Positions 1-8,999 of a stretch of DNA of 64,000 nucleotides are shown here, one piece after another. The translations under genes and the position numbers were made by a program. Within the stretch, counting starts at the first letter, position 1; each line of letters begins with the position of its first letter. This DNA is from Chryseobacterium takakiae (GTDB taxonomy: Bacteria > Bacteroidota > Bacteroidia > Flavobacteriales > Weeksellaceae), in the NCBI RefSeq assembly GCF_900129385.1, contig NZ_FQVO01000014.1:1-64000 (forward strand). The letters are read 5' to 3'. The notes below the pieces were generated by a model, which was not told where the DNA came from, did no database searches, and saw only the letters and a list, made by a program, of their open reading frames with translations.

Positions 1-66
1 GCCATTTTCAATGATCGCAAAGAAAATTTCCAAAATAATTTGAATAACAATAATATCAAAAAATGA
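1..66 (+). CDS. C-terminal end of an unidentified protein (partial)
   Basis: The first 66 bases read as an open frame of 21 codons ending in TGA. The tail is rich in Asn and Lys and begins AIFNDRKENFQ. It is followed at once by a rho-independent terminator that overlaps the stop codon, which supports a real gene end. Most of the gene lies outside the window and the tail has no motif I recognise, so no function is proposed. Confidence 0.55.
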   Translation, partial: AIFNDRKENFQNNLNNNNIKK

Positions 67-102
67 AGCCGACTCGTGAAATGAGACGGCTTCTTTTTTT
101 TT
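65..102 (+). terminator. rho-independent terminator of the left-edge gene
   Basis: A GAAGCCG...CGGCTTC hairpin is followed by a run of nine T. It starts inside the stop codon of the preceding frame. The 230 bases after it are AT-rich and hold only the presumed promoter of the next gene. Confidence 0.85.
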
Positions 103-336
103 ATGTTAAATGGAAAGGTTGGGATTTAATTATGTTAAATAGTTTTTTATAAAATATTGAAAATAAGCATGTTGAAATAATTAAAATTTTCTATTATTTT
201 ATTGAAATTTAAATAAATGTTTGATTTTTTTAAGTATTGTATGGTTTTTACTTGATTTATTTGATGATTTTATTATTTTTTTGTGTGATATTGCATAAAT
301 TTATATTTTTAACCCACAAATTTAATTCAAACAAGT

Positions 337-2280
337 ATGAAAAAACATTTACTTATGTACCTCTTATTTTTAGGTACATTAATGTCTGCTCAGATTACAG
401 TATCTGAAAGTTTTGAAGGTACAACTTTGCCTGCTGGGTGGGTAAGTTCAATTACAGGTTCGGGGTTTTCATCTGCTCCTTCAGGTTATGGGGCTTCGGC
501 AGGCACTCCATGTGCTGGATCAAAAGCTGTATATAAAAACATTTATGGTACAACTTACACAAGTTGGTATATGACCTATTCTTCTACAGCTTCTAATGCA
601 ACAGCTTTAAACTACTCTTTTAAGTATCTAGCAAAAGGATTCTCCACTACAGGCAATATTAGTGGAAGTGTGGCAGCAGATTATTCGGTAGACGGTGGAA
701 CAACATGGAGTGATTTGTTAGCACCTGTTACTCTTAATAGTCCTAATGCAACTCCAATACCATGTACAACGGTTTCCGGAACGATACCGGCAGGAACGAT
801 ACCGGCAGGTGCGAACTTTAAATTGAGACTTAAAAGTACCAGCACTACAACTGGAGATTTTTATATGGGATTTGATGATGTAGTGCTTTCGCAAGTTGCT
901 ACAACAGCTCCGAGTTGTGTTGCTATTTCAAGCCCTGCCAATGCTGCTACTGGTGTTTCATTAACTCCTACAATTACATGGCCTAATGCGGCAGGTGCTT
1001 CCAGCTATGTTATCAATATGGGTATAACTCCAGGTGGTACGCAGGTAATGGCAGGAATGGACGTAGGTAATACTACATCATACACGGTTCCTGCTGCTAC
1101 ATTGGCCTATTCTACAATGTATTATATTACTATAATACCTAAGAATAGCTTTGGGTCGGCAACAGGATGTATAGAGACAAGTTTCACAACCGTAACAATA
1201 CCTTGTCCAACTGTAACGGCTCCAGCATCAGCTGCAACAGGTGTTAGTTTGACACCAACTATTACATGGACGGCTCTGTCTGGTGCTACAGGATATAAAT
1301 TATCAGTAGGAACTACATCTGGAGGTACTGATGTACTGAATAATGTTGATCTGGGAAATGTGACCTCTTATTCTTTTAGCACTCCTTTAATAAATAGTAC
1401 GCAGTATTATTATACATTAAATGCCTATTCTGCTGGTTCTATTTCATCAAGTTGTACAGTGAGAAATTTTACAACGGTATGCTCTGCTATTGTACCATCC
1501 TACACAAATAATTTCACATCAACAGCAGGTGCATGTACCTCACAAGCTTCTGGAGGCTCTCCTACGGGAACGGCACCAACAGGGGCAACTGCTAATTGGG
1601 TACAGAATAACTGGTTAAATACACCTGCAGCTAATACTGGAACAGGATCGATGAGAATGAATTTGTTTTTTACTAATGTATCTGGATGGCTTAGAATGCC
1701 TCCTTTAAATTTATCAGCTGGAGGATATAGAGTGAAATTTGATTATGCTGTAACAACATATTCAGGTACTGCTGCTTCTGCAATGGGTTCTGATGATGTC
1801 GTTCAGTTTGTGGTGTCACAGGATGGAGGAAATACCTGGACGGTTTTGCAAACCTGGAACAAAGCTAATGGACCATCGAATACATCAAATACGTATTCAC
1901 TAGACTTAACTGGTTATACAGGCGCTAATACAATTTTTGCATTCTATGGAAGTGATGGAACAGTAGATGATGCTGAAGACTATAATTTCTATATTGATAA
2001 TTTTGTGGTAGAGCCTATGCCTGTACTGGCTGTTTCGGAGGTTTCTAATGCTAAAAATAACATTAAGATTTATCCAAACCCATTCTCCGAAGTATTAAAT
2101 ATCTCTGATGCTTCTGATGTGAAAAATGTTCAGATAACAGATGGTTCTGGAAGATTGTTGAAAACTATTGCAAATCCTGGTAATGAACTTCATTTAGGAG
2201 ATTTAAAACAAGGAATGTATTTAGTGACCTTAGAAATGAAAGATGGTTCTAAGCAAACTATTAAGGCAATTAAAAAATAA
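337..2280 (+). CDS. T9SS type A surface protein with choice-of-anchor J and Fn3-like domains
   Basis: A 647-residue secreted protein. A signal peptide (about residues 1-19, ending MSAQ) leads into a jelly-roll, cleaved-adhesin/choice-of-anchor J-like domain (about 20-185, opening ESFEGTTLPAGW and closing GFDDV). Two Fn3/Ig-like repeats follow (about 192-285 and 288-380, each starting with a Cys then P...AATGVSLTPTITW), then a second jelly-roll module (about 385-560). The last 75 residues form a type A T9SS sorting domain (IYPNPF, GRLL, L..G.Y.V....G). It is probably exported through the type IX system and anchored or released at the cell surface as an adhesin or binding protein. The C-terminus is close to that of the next gene, suggesting duplication. 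Confidence 0.85.
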   Translation: MKKHLLMYLLFLGTLMSAQITVSESFEGTTLPAGWVSSITGSGFSSAPSGYGASAGTPCAGSKAVYKNIYGTTYTSWYMTYSSTASNATALNYSFKYLAKGFSTTGNISGSVAADYSVDGGTTWSDLLAPVTLNSPNATPIPCTTVSGTIPAGTIPAGANFKLRLKSTSTTTGDFYMGFDDVVLSQVATTAPSCVAISSPANAATGVSLTPTITWPNAAGASSYVINMGITPGGTQVMAGMDVGNTTSYTVPAATLAYSTMYYITIIPKNSFGSATGCIETSFTTVTIPCPTVTAPASAATGVSLTPTITWTALSGATGYKLSVGTTSGGTDVLNNVDLGNVTSYSFSTPLINSTQYYYTLNAYSAGSISSSCTVRNFTTVCSAIVPSYTNNFTSTAGACTSQASGGSPTGTAPTGATANWVQNNWLNTPAANTGTGSMRMNLFFTNVSGWLRMPPLNLSAGGYRVKFDYAVTTYSGTAASAMGSDDVVQFVVSQDGGNTWTVLQTWNKANGPSNTSNTYSLDLTGYTGANTIFAFYGSDGTVDDAEDYNFYIDNFVVEPMPVLAVSEVSNAKNNIKIYPNPFSEVLNISDASDVKNVQITDGSGRLLKTIANPGNELHLGDLKQGMYLVTLEMKDGSKQTIKAIKK

Positions 2281-2596
2281 TTTTTTATTGTATTAAGATA
2301 AAAGTAGCGGCTAATATCAGCCGCTATTTTTTTAATTGATATTATTTCTAAATCATGTGAATTAATGATGTGAATCTTGTCTTTTTTGTATTGTAAAAAA
2401 GCCATTAAATGTTGATTTAAAAATTAAATTTTAATAGAATATATGCTATTTTATGCGGATAATTGAATTGTAAAATTTTATTTATATATCTTTTTATTTT
2501 CAAGTTTATTAAAATTATTAAAAAAAAGTGGTGTTTTTTATGATGAAATAACAGTATTATTCCTAAATTAGTGTATTAATCAGCAAAAATAAATTT
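2281..2596. other. intergenic region between two T9SS protein genes
   Basis: About 315 bases with strong A/T bias. The first 55 hold the terminator described separately. I see no plausible gene, RNA or repeat in the rest. A promoter for the downstream gene is expected here, but no clear TAnnTTTG element could be assigned. Confidence 0.5.
2305..2333 (+). terminator. rho-independent terminator
   Basis: TAGCGGCT and AGCCGCTA form an 8-bp stem with a 6-base loop, followed by seven T. It lies 25 bases after the stop of the upstream T9SS protein. Confidence 0.9.
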
Positions 2597-4570
2597 ATGA
2601 CAAAATTTCTACTTTCATGCTTATTATTTTTAAGTATGATGTTTAATGCACAAATAACTTTGGGTGCAGGAAGTACGAATGTCGGGACAGCCCCGATAAG
2701 TACATATTATGGTTATTCTTACACACAGCAGATTTTTACAAAACAGGAAATTAATGCTAATGCTGCAGGAAACATTACGGGATTAAAATTTTATCTGGAT
2801 CCTTCCATGTCTATTGCAAGCTCATCAGAATGGGTAGTCTATCTGGGTCAGACTTCAAAAACGACATTTGCATCGGATTCTGACTGGATTCCTCTTTCCC
2901 AGCTGACACAGGTTTTTTCAGGAGCCGTTACCAATAATAACGGGGTTATAGAGATTACCTTTGCAACTCCTTTCGCCTATGATAACGTTGCCAATCTGGT
3001 GTTAGCCGCCGAAGAAAACTCTTCAGGCTATGACAGCAACGATTATGATGAAGCAATGTATGTTTATCCGTCAGCAGCGAACTCTACACTTAATTATAAA
3101 AATGATTATAACGATCCGGATCCTGCTTCGCCTCCTTCTTCAGGAGATCTGAAAGATTATAAATCCGTTACTACTTTTACAGGCCTTACCGCTAATCCCA
3201 TTCCTCTCTGCCCGGTAGTTTCTTATCCTTCAAACAATTCAACTTTTGTTCCTTTAGCTTCAACAATTACTTGGGTTAACTCTTCAGGAGCAACAGGATA
3301 TAAAGTTTCTATCGGAACCACTTCCGGTGGAACTGACATAGCCAACCAGGTGGCTGTAACCACAAACAGCTTTACACCGGCAGCGCCATTTGCGCCTAAT
3401 ACAACACTTTATTTAAAAGTAGTGGCTGTAGGATCCGGAGGTGAATCTTCCGGCTGCTCAGAAGTTGTGTTTACAACAGCGCCGCCGCCACCTACGAATG
3501 ATGAATGTGCTACTGCGGTTACATTGACGGTAAACCCGGACCTTAGCTGTGGAACCGTAACTCCTGGTTATACTATTGGTGCTACCGATTCAGGAATGAT
3601 ACCGGATCCATGCTATGGAAACCCTGATGATGATGTATGGTTTAAGTTCGTAGCAACAGCAACTACTCATAAAATATCTCTTTTAAATATTCAGTCGGTA
3701 GGAACTACACAAAATGATACGGATACTTATTTCCAGGTATTCAGTGGAGGATGTGGCGCACTGTCCAGTATTTATTGCTCAGATCCTGCTTCGGGAACTG
3801 TTACAGGTCTTACTGTGGGTGAAACATATCTGGTAAGAGTATACAGCTATTATGATACAGGAAGCAATCAGAGTTTTGATATCTGTGTAGGAACGTTCCC
3901 GCCGCCACCTGCAAATGATGAATGCAGCGGAGCTCTTGTAGCAGCTACATTCCCATATACTTTTGTACAGAACGACGGAGAAGCGGCTACAAATAACGGC
4001 GGTATGGTTACTGCTTGTACCAATAACGATATGAATGACGGTACATGGTTTACCTTCGTGGGAGATGGAGATACATTTAATATCACCGTTACAATGCCTG
4101 CAGGAAGTGATTTTGATCCTAAGATCGGAGTCTACAGCGGAACCTGCTCTGCATTGTCATGTGAAGATTCTGAAGATTCAGGAGGGACAGGAGTTACTGA
4201 AACACTTTCAATCCCAACACTTTCAGGAAATACCTACTATGTAAATGTTGGATACTACAGCGGATGGTCTGATGAACCGGAAGGAGCGTTCACCATTAAT
4301 ATTTCAAAAGGTGTACTGGGAACTTCTGATGTCAAGACGGAAAAGAAAAATATCAAAGCATATCCTAATCCATTTACAGATGTGATAAATATTTCCGATG
4401 CTGCCAATGTGAAATCAATTTCAGTGTCCGATCTTTCCGGAAGACTAATAAAAGTCATTGATAACCCCGGATCTTCAATTCATTTGAGTGAATTAAGACA
4501 GGGAATGTATTTGTTGACACTTATTATGAAAGATGGTTCTAAACAAACGATCAAAACGATTAAGAAATAA
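2597..4570 (+). CDS. T9SS type A surface protein with Fn3-like and PPC-like domains
   Basis: A 657-residue secreted protein. After a signal peptide (about 1-18, ending NAQ) comes a beta-rich domain (about 20-200). Next is an Fn3-like repeat (about 205-295) closely related to those of the upstream gene (ATGYKVSIGTTSGGTD). A proline run (PPPPTNDECA) introduces the first of two beta-sandwich modules (about 300-430 and 435-570), which resemble bacterial pre-peptidase-type domains (DVWFKF; GTWFTF). The last 75 residues are a type A sorting domain (AYPNPF, GRLI, GMYLLTL). Base composition is less AT-rich than in the upstream paralogue. No catalytic site is visible, so a structural or adhesive role is inferred. 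Confidence 0.82.
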   Translation: MTKFLLSCLLFLSMMFNAQITLGAGSTNVGTAPISTYYGYSYTQQIFTKQEINANAAGNITGLKFYLDPSMSIASSSEWVVYLGQTSKTTFASDSDWIPLSQLTQVFSGAVTNNNGVIEITFATPFAYDNVANLVLAAEENSSGYDSNDYDEAMYVYPSAANSTLNYKNDYNDPDPASPPSSGDLKDYKSVTTFTGLTANPIPLCPVVSYPSNNSTFVPLASTITWVNSSGATGYKVSIGTTSGGTDIANQVAVTTNSFTPAAPFAPNTTLYLKVVAVGSGGESSGCSEVVFTTAPPPPTNDECATAVTLTVNPDLSCGTVTPGYTIGATDSGMIPDPCYGNPDDDVWFKFVATATTHKISLLNIQSVGTTQNDTDTYFQVFSGGCGALSSIYCSDPASGTVTGLTVGETYLVRVYSYYDTGSNQSFDICVGTFPPPPANDECSGALVAATFPYTFVQNDGEAATNNGGMVTACTNNDMNDGTWFTFVGDGDTFNITVTMPAGSDFDPKIGVYSGTCSALSCEDSEDSGGTGVTETLSIPTLSGNTYYVNVGYYSGWSDEPEGAFTINISKGVLGTSDVKTEKKNIKAYPNPFTDVINISDAANVKSISVSDLSGRLIKVIDNPGSSIHLSELRQGMYLLTLIMKDGSKQTIKTIKK

Positions 4571-4593
4571 CGATACCCAACTTTAATACAATT

Positions 4594-4622
4594 AAGGCGA
4601 TCCAACGGATCGCCTTTTTTAT
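4594..4622 (+). terminator. rho-independent terminator
   Basis: AAGGCGATCC and GGATCGCCTT pair around a short loop and are followed by a T-rich run. It lies between the convergent T9SS protein gene and the small membrane protein gene. Confidence 0.88.
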
Positions 4623-4645
4623 TGAATATTAAAAATTTTATCAAA

Positions 4646-4807
4646 TTATCTGTTTTCAGGAACAGGCTGTAAATTTCCGGTATTAAGACTTTCAAAAACC
4701 GCCGGGAAGAAAGTAACGAGAATGAAATAAACAATGACCATTAATACAATTAAAGAAAATAGTATGACTACTAAAGTATTGGGCTTATTTTTCTTTTTTG
4801 GTTCCAT
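4646..4807 (-). CDS. small single-span membrane protein (53 aa)
   Basis: The minus strand encodes 53 residues starting MEPKKKNKPNTLVVILFSL. A Lys-rich cytoplasmic start precedes one strong membrane segment (about residues 12-35), and a short tail ends PVPENR. It lies 43 bases downstream of the potassium channel gene on the same strand, so the two may be cotranscribed. The open frame, positive-inside layout and position before a terminator support a real gene. No known family is recognised; a role with the channel is only a guess from context. Confidence 0.6.
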   Translation of the reverse strand: MEPKKKNKPNTLVVILFSLIVLMVIVYFILVTFFPAVFESLNTGNLQPVPENR

Positions 4808-4850
4808 GATGTTTGTATTTTAGTTAATAGAAATATTATAATATTTTACA

Positions 4851-5678
4851 CTAAGCTAATTTCTTGCCACATTGCTTGCAGTACCTTGCATCATCATCAA
4901 TATCTTCATTTCCGCAGCGATCGCATATCTTTTCAAGATTCTGTCTCTTGTTCCGCATTTCCGCAGTTACAATTCCTGTAGGAACAGCGATGATGGAATA
5001 ACCGGCAAGCATCAGAACCACTGCGAAAAACTTTCCCATAGGCGTAATCGGAGAAACATCACCATAACCGACTGTAGTTACAGTGACCACCGCCCAATAA
5101 ATAGATTGCGGAATTGTTTCAAATCCCGGCCTTCCGCCTTCCACCATAAACATCATAGAACCTACAATTACTGAAAAAATGATCAGGAATAGCAGGAAAA
5201 TATAGATTTTTCTTGAGCTGTTCTTTAATGCTCTTACAATGACAGACCCGTCATTCATAAAATCCATCAGGTTGAATACCCTGAAAACCCGAAGCATTCT
5301 AAGCATCCTGAAAATGAGGAAATATTTGGTAACAGGAAAGAAAAAGCTAAGATAAAAGGGAATCAGCGATAAAAAATCTATAATTCCGAAAAAACTGAAA
5401 ATATAATGACGCTTATTTTTGACAACAGCAATTCTTGTAGCATATTCTATCGAGAATAGAATGGAAATAATCCATTCCAAGATAAGAAAAGTAAGATGGT
5501 ACCGCTTATCAAGCCAGGGAATACTTTCCATCATGATGATGGCGGTACTTACTAGAATAAGCAGCAGCAGAATGACATCAAAGAGCTTTCCGAGCTTTGT
5601 ATCAGATCGGTAAATAATTCTGTAGAGATAATGTTTCCACCATGCATCTTCCGGAACAAGATTATGTTCTCTTTCCAT
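4851..5678 (-). CDS. voltage-gated-type potassium channel with C-terminal zinc ribbon
   Basis: A 275-residue ion-transport family protein. Membrane segments S1-S4 lie at about residues 33-140. S4 has the regular Arg spacing of a voltage sensor (FRMLRMLRVFRVF, about 123-135). The pore loop carries the potassium filter TVGYGD at about 202-207, flanked by the last two helices. The C-terminus has two CxxC pairs (CDRC and CKQC, about 253-270) forming a zinc ribbon. It should conduct potassium across the inner membrane. The attached ribbon in place of a larger cytoplasmic domain is less common and may serve assembly or sensing; that is inference. It is divergent from the Nif3-like gene. Confidence 0.9.
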   Translation of the reverse strand: MEREHNLVPEDAWWKHYLYRIIYRSDTKLGKLFDVILLLLILVSTAIIMMESIPWLDKRYHLTFLILEWIISILFSIEYATRIAVVKNKRHYIFSFFGIIDFLSLIPFYLSFFFPVTKYFLIFRMLRMLRVFRVFNLMDFMNDGSVIVRALKNSSRKIYIFLLFLIIFSVIVGSMMFMVEGGRPGFETIPQSIYWAVVTVTTVGYGDVSPITPMGKFFAVVLMLAGYSIIAVPTGIVTAEMRNKRQNLEKICDRCGNEDIDDDARYCKQCGKKLA

Positions 5679-5738
5679 TTAACGTTTTTTTAAATATAAC
5701 AAATTATCCTTATTTTCGTAACAAACATACAGAATAAA

Positions 5739-6836
5739 ATGAAAATTAGAGAGGTCGTTTCAAAGATAGAAAAGCGTATTCCCCTTCAGCAGGCGGAAGA
5801 TTTTGATAATGTGGGACTGCTCTGTGGTTTGTGGGATCGAGATGTTAGCGGGATCTTGGTCTGCCATGATGCCCTTGAAAATGTTGTAGATGAAGCAATC
5901 TTTAAAAACTGCAATCTTATTGTATGTTTTCATCCAATCATTTTCTCAGGTTTAAAATCGTTAACAGGAAAAAATTATGTTGAAAAAGCGGTTATTAAGG
6001 CCATTGAAAATAAAATAGCCATTTATGCAATTCATACGGCTTTCGATAATGATTTTTTTGGTGTTAATGCAGGAATCTGTCAACAGCTCGGACTTAAAAA
6101 CCTTAAAATTCTTCAGCCTAAAAAAAATGATCTGAAGCAGCTCACCGTTTTTGTTCCGAAAGAATACTCTGAAAAGATAAAAGAAGCCCTTTTTGAAGCA
6201 GGAGCAGGCAATATAGGTTTTTATGATGAGTGCAGTTTCAGCATAAACGGGAACGGAACTTTTCGTCCTAAAGAAGGCTCGGATCCATTTTCAGGACAGT
6301 TGGGGATTCGGGAAAATGCAGATGAAGATATGATTTCCGTTATTTTTGAAGGATATAAACAGGGACAGGTAGTGGCAGCAATGAAATCGGCACATCCTTA
6401 CGAAGAAGTGGCCCACCAGATTTACAGCCTGGATAATACGAATCATTACAGCGGATTAGGAATGTATGGTGATTTTGAGGAACCAATGGATGAAAAAGAT
6501 TTTCTGAAATTTGTTAAAGAAAAGTTTAATCTTGAAGTGATCAGGCATTCTGATTTTACCGGGAAGAAAATAAAAAGAGTAGGCGTTTTAGGGGGCTCCG
6601 GGGCAAGCGGTATCAAGTCTGCAATCTCCAAAAAATGTGATGCTTATCTCACGGGAGATGTAAAATACCATGATTTTTTCCTTGCCGAATCTAAAATGCT
6701 GATTTGCGATATCGGCCATTTCGAATCAGAACAATTTGTTACTCAACAATTATTTGAAATTTTGTCACAAAAATTTAGTACATTTGCAATCTCAAAATCT
6801 ATTGAGAAAACGAACCCGGTAAATTATTTCATTTAA
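5739..6836 (+). CDS. Nif3-like dinuclear metal centre protein
   Basis: A 365-residue protein of the Nif3/YqfO family, which forms hexameric rings with a two-metal site per subunit. The N-terminal half carries CFHPIIF and HTAFDN. A central insert (about 130-240, with HPYEEVAHQIY) is the PII-like domain of the long bacterial forms. The C-terminal half holds TGDVKYHDF and DIGHFESE. His, Asp and Glu of these motifs are the expected metal ligands and all are present. The next gene starts 3 bases after the stop, so the pair is an operon, a neighbour arrangement common in Bacteroidota. The family has been linked to GTP cyclohydrolase-like or hydrolase functions, but the reaction is not settled. Confidence 0.92.
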   Translation: MKIREVVSKIEKRIPLQQAEDFDNVGLLCGLWDRDVSGILVCHDALENVVDEAIFKNCNLIVCFHPIIFSGLKSLTGKNYVEKAVIKAIENKIAIYAIHTAFDNDFFGVNAGICQQLGLKNLKILQPKKNDLKQLTVFVPKEYSEKIKEALFEAGAGNIGFYDECSFSINGNGTFRPKEGSDPFSGQLGIRENADEDMISVIFEGYKQGQVVAAMKSAHPYEEVAHQIYSLDNTNHYSGLGMYGDFEEPMDEKDFLKFVKEKFNLEVIRHSDFTGKKIKRVGVLGGSGASGIKSAISKKCDAYLTGDVKYHDFFLAESKMLICDIGHFESEQFVTQQLFEILSQKFSTFAISKSIEKTNPVNYFI

Positions 6837-6839
6837 AAT

Positions 6840-7616
6840 ATGGCAAAAACCAACGATATTTCAGTTGAAGAAAAGTTAAGAGCTTTATACGATTTGCAGA
6901 TCATTGATTCCAGATTGGACGAAATCCGAAATACAAGAGGAGAATTGCCAATCGAAGTAGAAGATCTTGAGATTGAAATCGAAGGTCTTGAAAAAAGAGC
7001 TGAAAAATTTCATGCGGATATCAAAGATCAGGAAGATCAGATCAAAACCAAGCATGAAGTGATCAACCATGCAAAAACTTTAATTGAAAAATACAAATCT
7101 CAGCAGGATAATGTAAGAAACAATAAAGAGTTTGAAGCATTAAGTAAAGAGGTTGAATATCAGGAGCTTGAAATTCAGCTTGCTGAAAAAAGAATTAAGG
7201 AATTCGGTGCTAAAATCAGCCACAAAAACGAAACGCTGGATGAGCTTAACGCAAAAATCGATGATCTTAAAAACCACCTGAAGTTCAAAAAAGAAGAATT
7301 GGAAGGTTTGATTTCTGAAACACAGAAAGAAGAAGAATATCTTATTGAGCAGTCTAAAGAATTTGCTGCAAAAATCGATGAAAGATTGCTGGCTTCTTAC
7401 AACAGAATCAGAACCAATTCTCCAAACGGACTTGCGGTAGTAGGATTGGAGAGAGGCGCACCAAAAGGTTCATTCTTCACGATTCCACCTCAGAAGCAGA
7501 TGGAAATCGCTCAGAGAAAGAAAATCATTATTGATGAGCATTCAGGAAAAATCCTTGTAGATGACGAGTTGGTAATGGAAGAAAACGAGAAAATGAAATC
7601 GGTAATTAAGTTTTAA
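6840..7616 (+). CDS. C4-type zinc-ribbon family coiled-coil protein lacking the cysteines
   Basis: A 258-residue protein, nearly all predicted coiled coil (about residues 30-185, rich in Glu and Lys heptads). It ends in a small domain (about 195-245) with the signature FTIPPQKQMEIAQRKKIIID...GKILVDDEL of the C4 zinc-ribbon family (CdsZ/FlgA-partner type). Family members usually have two CxxC pairs around this signature. Here the positions read GAPKGS and DEHSG, so no cysteine remains in the domain. It is cotranscribed with the Nif3-like gene (3-base gap). The fold is probably kept without metal. A role as a partner of the Nif3-like protein is suggested by the pairing only. Confidence 0.85.
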   Translation: MAKTNDISVEEKLRALYDLQIIDSRLDEIRNTRGELPIEVEDLEIEIEGLEKRAEKFHADIKDQEDQIKTKHEVINHAKTLIEKYKSQQDNVRNNKEFEALSKEVEYQELEIQLAEKRIKEFGAKISHKNETLDELNAKIDDLKNHLKFKKEELEGLISETQKEEEYLIEQSKEFAAKIDERLLASYNRIRTNSPNGLAVVGLERGAPKGSFFTIPPQKQMEIAQRKKIIIDEHSGKILVDDELVMEENEKMKSVIKF

Positions 7617-7641
7617 TTAACAACGGTTTTTCAGAATATAG

Positions 7642-7670
7642 AGCTGTCTCATTGGAGGCGGCTTTTTTTT
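7642..7670 (+). terminator. rho-independent terminator of the Nif3 operon
   Basis: AGCTGTCTC and GAGGCGGCT form a 9-bp stem that includes G-U pairs, followed by eight T. Confidence 0.8.
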
Positions 7671-7672
7671 GT

Positions 7673-7784
7673 GTCATTACGAGGAGCATCGCGACGAAGC
7701 AATCTTTTGTTCAAGAGATCATGGAATACGTTGAAAAACTGAAATTCCACATTATACTAGGTTCCGCTCTGAATGACAATTTAC
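7673..7784. repeat. REP-like dispersed repeat, degenerate
   Basis: The stretch opens with GTCATTACGAGGAGC..CGCGACGAAGCAATC and closes with CTGAATGACAA, so its ends are inversely related (GTCATT / AATGAC). Sequences of the type GTCATTGCGAGGAGCGAAGCGACGAAGCAATC are scattered in intergenic regions of many bacteria, including Bacteroidota. No coding role is seen. The rest of this 400-base gap (7785-8019) is AT-rich and holds only the hairpin before the next gene. Confidence 0.6.
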
Positions 7785-7961
7785 ATTCATAATGAATTCT
7801 ACATGAATAAATAAAGTTAAAGAGTAATAAAGTCGCGAATATAATTCTCATTACGAAGGATTATTGTTTTTAGCATATGATTTCTCTTTATATTTAATCC
7901 CGAAAAGCACAAGCGCTTATCACTCTGGACCTAGTAATAGTCTCGCTTAATCTTAAATGTT

Positions 7962-7998
7962 ATGCACTTATGGTGGGAATTCTTTGCTGTAAGTGCAT
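7962..7998 (+). promoter_or_regulatory. inverted repeat just upstream of the GLPGLI gene
   Basis: ATGCACTTA (7962-7970) and TAAGTGCAT (7990-7998) are perfect 9-bp inverted arms around a 19-base spacer. They end 21 bases before the likely start codon. The site could be an operator or a 5'-leader hairpin; nothing in the sequence decides between them. Confidence 0.4.
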
Positions 7999-8019
7999 AT
8001 TTATAAATGATATTTGCTT

Positions 8020-8871
8020 ATGAATTACTTCAAAAAAATATTTTGGTTTTTGGTCTTTTTTTACAGTACGATGTATTCCCCAAAATCGTATAAAAATGAT
8101 ACTTTAAAAGGGGAATTTACGTATAATTTAAAAGCTAAATTTGATACAAGAATAAATACATACCATGAAGAGCTGTTCGTCCTGAAAGTTGGAGAAAGAA
8201 GAGCTTTTTTTGCGAGTATTGTATCGTTAAAAGGAGATTCTGTAATGGCAAAATCCGGTACAACAACACATAATGCAGACGGAAGCATATCGCTCGGCTG
8301 GAAAACAGGAGTCACAATTCCAAAGACAAATTTCAATTTTACTATCATCCAGACCAATGAAAATATACAGTATTTTGATTCCGCAGCAATGTCACTATTT
8401 ACTTATAAACAACCTGTAATATCAAACTGGGAGCTTGCAGATGAAACCAGAGTAATCAATACCATTACCTGTAAAAAAGCGAAAGTGAAGTTTAAGGGAA
8501 GAAACTGGATCGCATGGTATGCTCCGGAAATTCCGCTTCCGTATGGTCCTATGAAATTTAGCGGTTTGCCTGGATTAATCATCAAAATAACAGACGAGAA
8601 GGAGGATTTTGATTTTGAACTGGTAAAATCATTGCCCGTCTCTCAATTGAAAGGCAAATTCATCAATATCAAAAAAAGCAGATATACCGGAGCTATAGAA
8701 ACAACGCAGGCTAAATTAAAGCAGGCACAAAAAACAGCCGATGAAAATGCTGCCGCTGTACTGGCAAGCTACGGAACCACAATTATGCAAGGGCAGGAAA
8801 TGCTAAAGCAAAGAGAAAAAGCAAGGGATGAAAATGAAAAATACAAAAATCCGCTTGAACTAAGCGAGTAA
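8020..8871 (+). CDS. GLPGLI family protein
   Basis: A protein of about 283 residues with the signature MKFSGLPGLIIKI (about 185-197) that names this Bacteroidota-specific family, followed by the usual FDFELV strand. The start chosen is the ATG at 8020; a TTG two codons upstream is less likely. The N-terminus has a hydrophobic signal segment (about 6-20, IFWFLVFFYSTMY). The mature part is beta-rich and ends in a Lys/Glu/Gln-rich helix. Members are exported and common in Chryseobacterium in several copies per genome. Their function is unknown. The gene stands alone between terminators. Confidence 0.88.
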   Translation: MNYFKKIFWFLVFFYSTMYSPKSYKNDTLKGEFTYNLKAKFDTRINTYHEELFVLKVGERRAFFASIVSLKGDSVMAKSGTTTHNADGSISLGWKTGVTIPKTNFNFTIIQTNENIQYFDSAAMSLFTYKQPVISNWELADETRVINTITCKKAKVKFKGRNWIAWYAPEIPLPYGPMKFSGLPGLIIKITDEKEDFDFELVKSLPVSQLKGKFINIKKSRYTGAIETTQAKLKQAQKTADENAAAVLASYGTTIMQGQEMLKQREKARDENEKYKNPLELSE

Positions 8872-8903
8872 AAAACCGCCTCAGAGAAGCGGTTTTAATT
8901 TTA
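8872..8903 (+). terminator. rho-independent terminator
   Basis: AAAACCGC and GCGGTTTT form the stem directly after the GLPGLI stop codon, followed by a T-rich run. Confidence 0.82.
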
Positions 8904-8999
8904 TTCAGTAGGAACAGGCTTTTAGCCCGTTTCCATTGATCAGAATGTGAACATATTTATAAGTTGAAATTTGAAAAAACTTAGAAAAGCGGTTAAATA

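Noticed and set aside
3868..4734. Several minus-strand frames under the second T9SS protein
   Set aside because: All are antisense shadows of the secreted protein or run into its terminator; none has a plausible start or domain.
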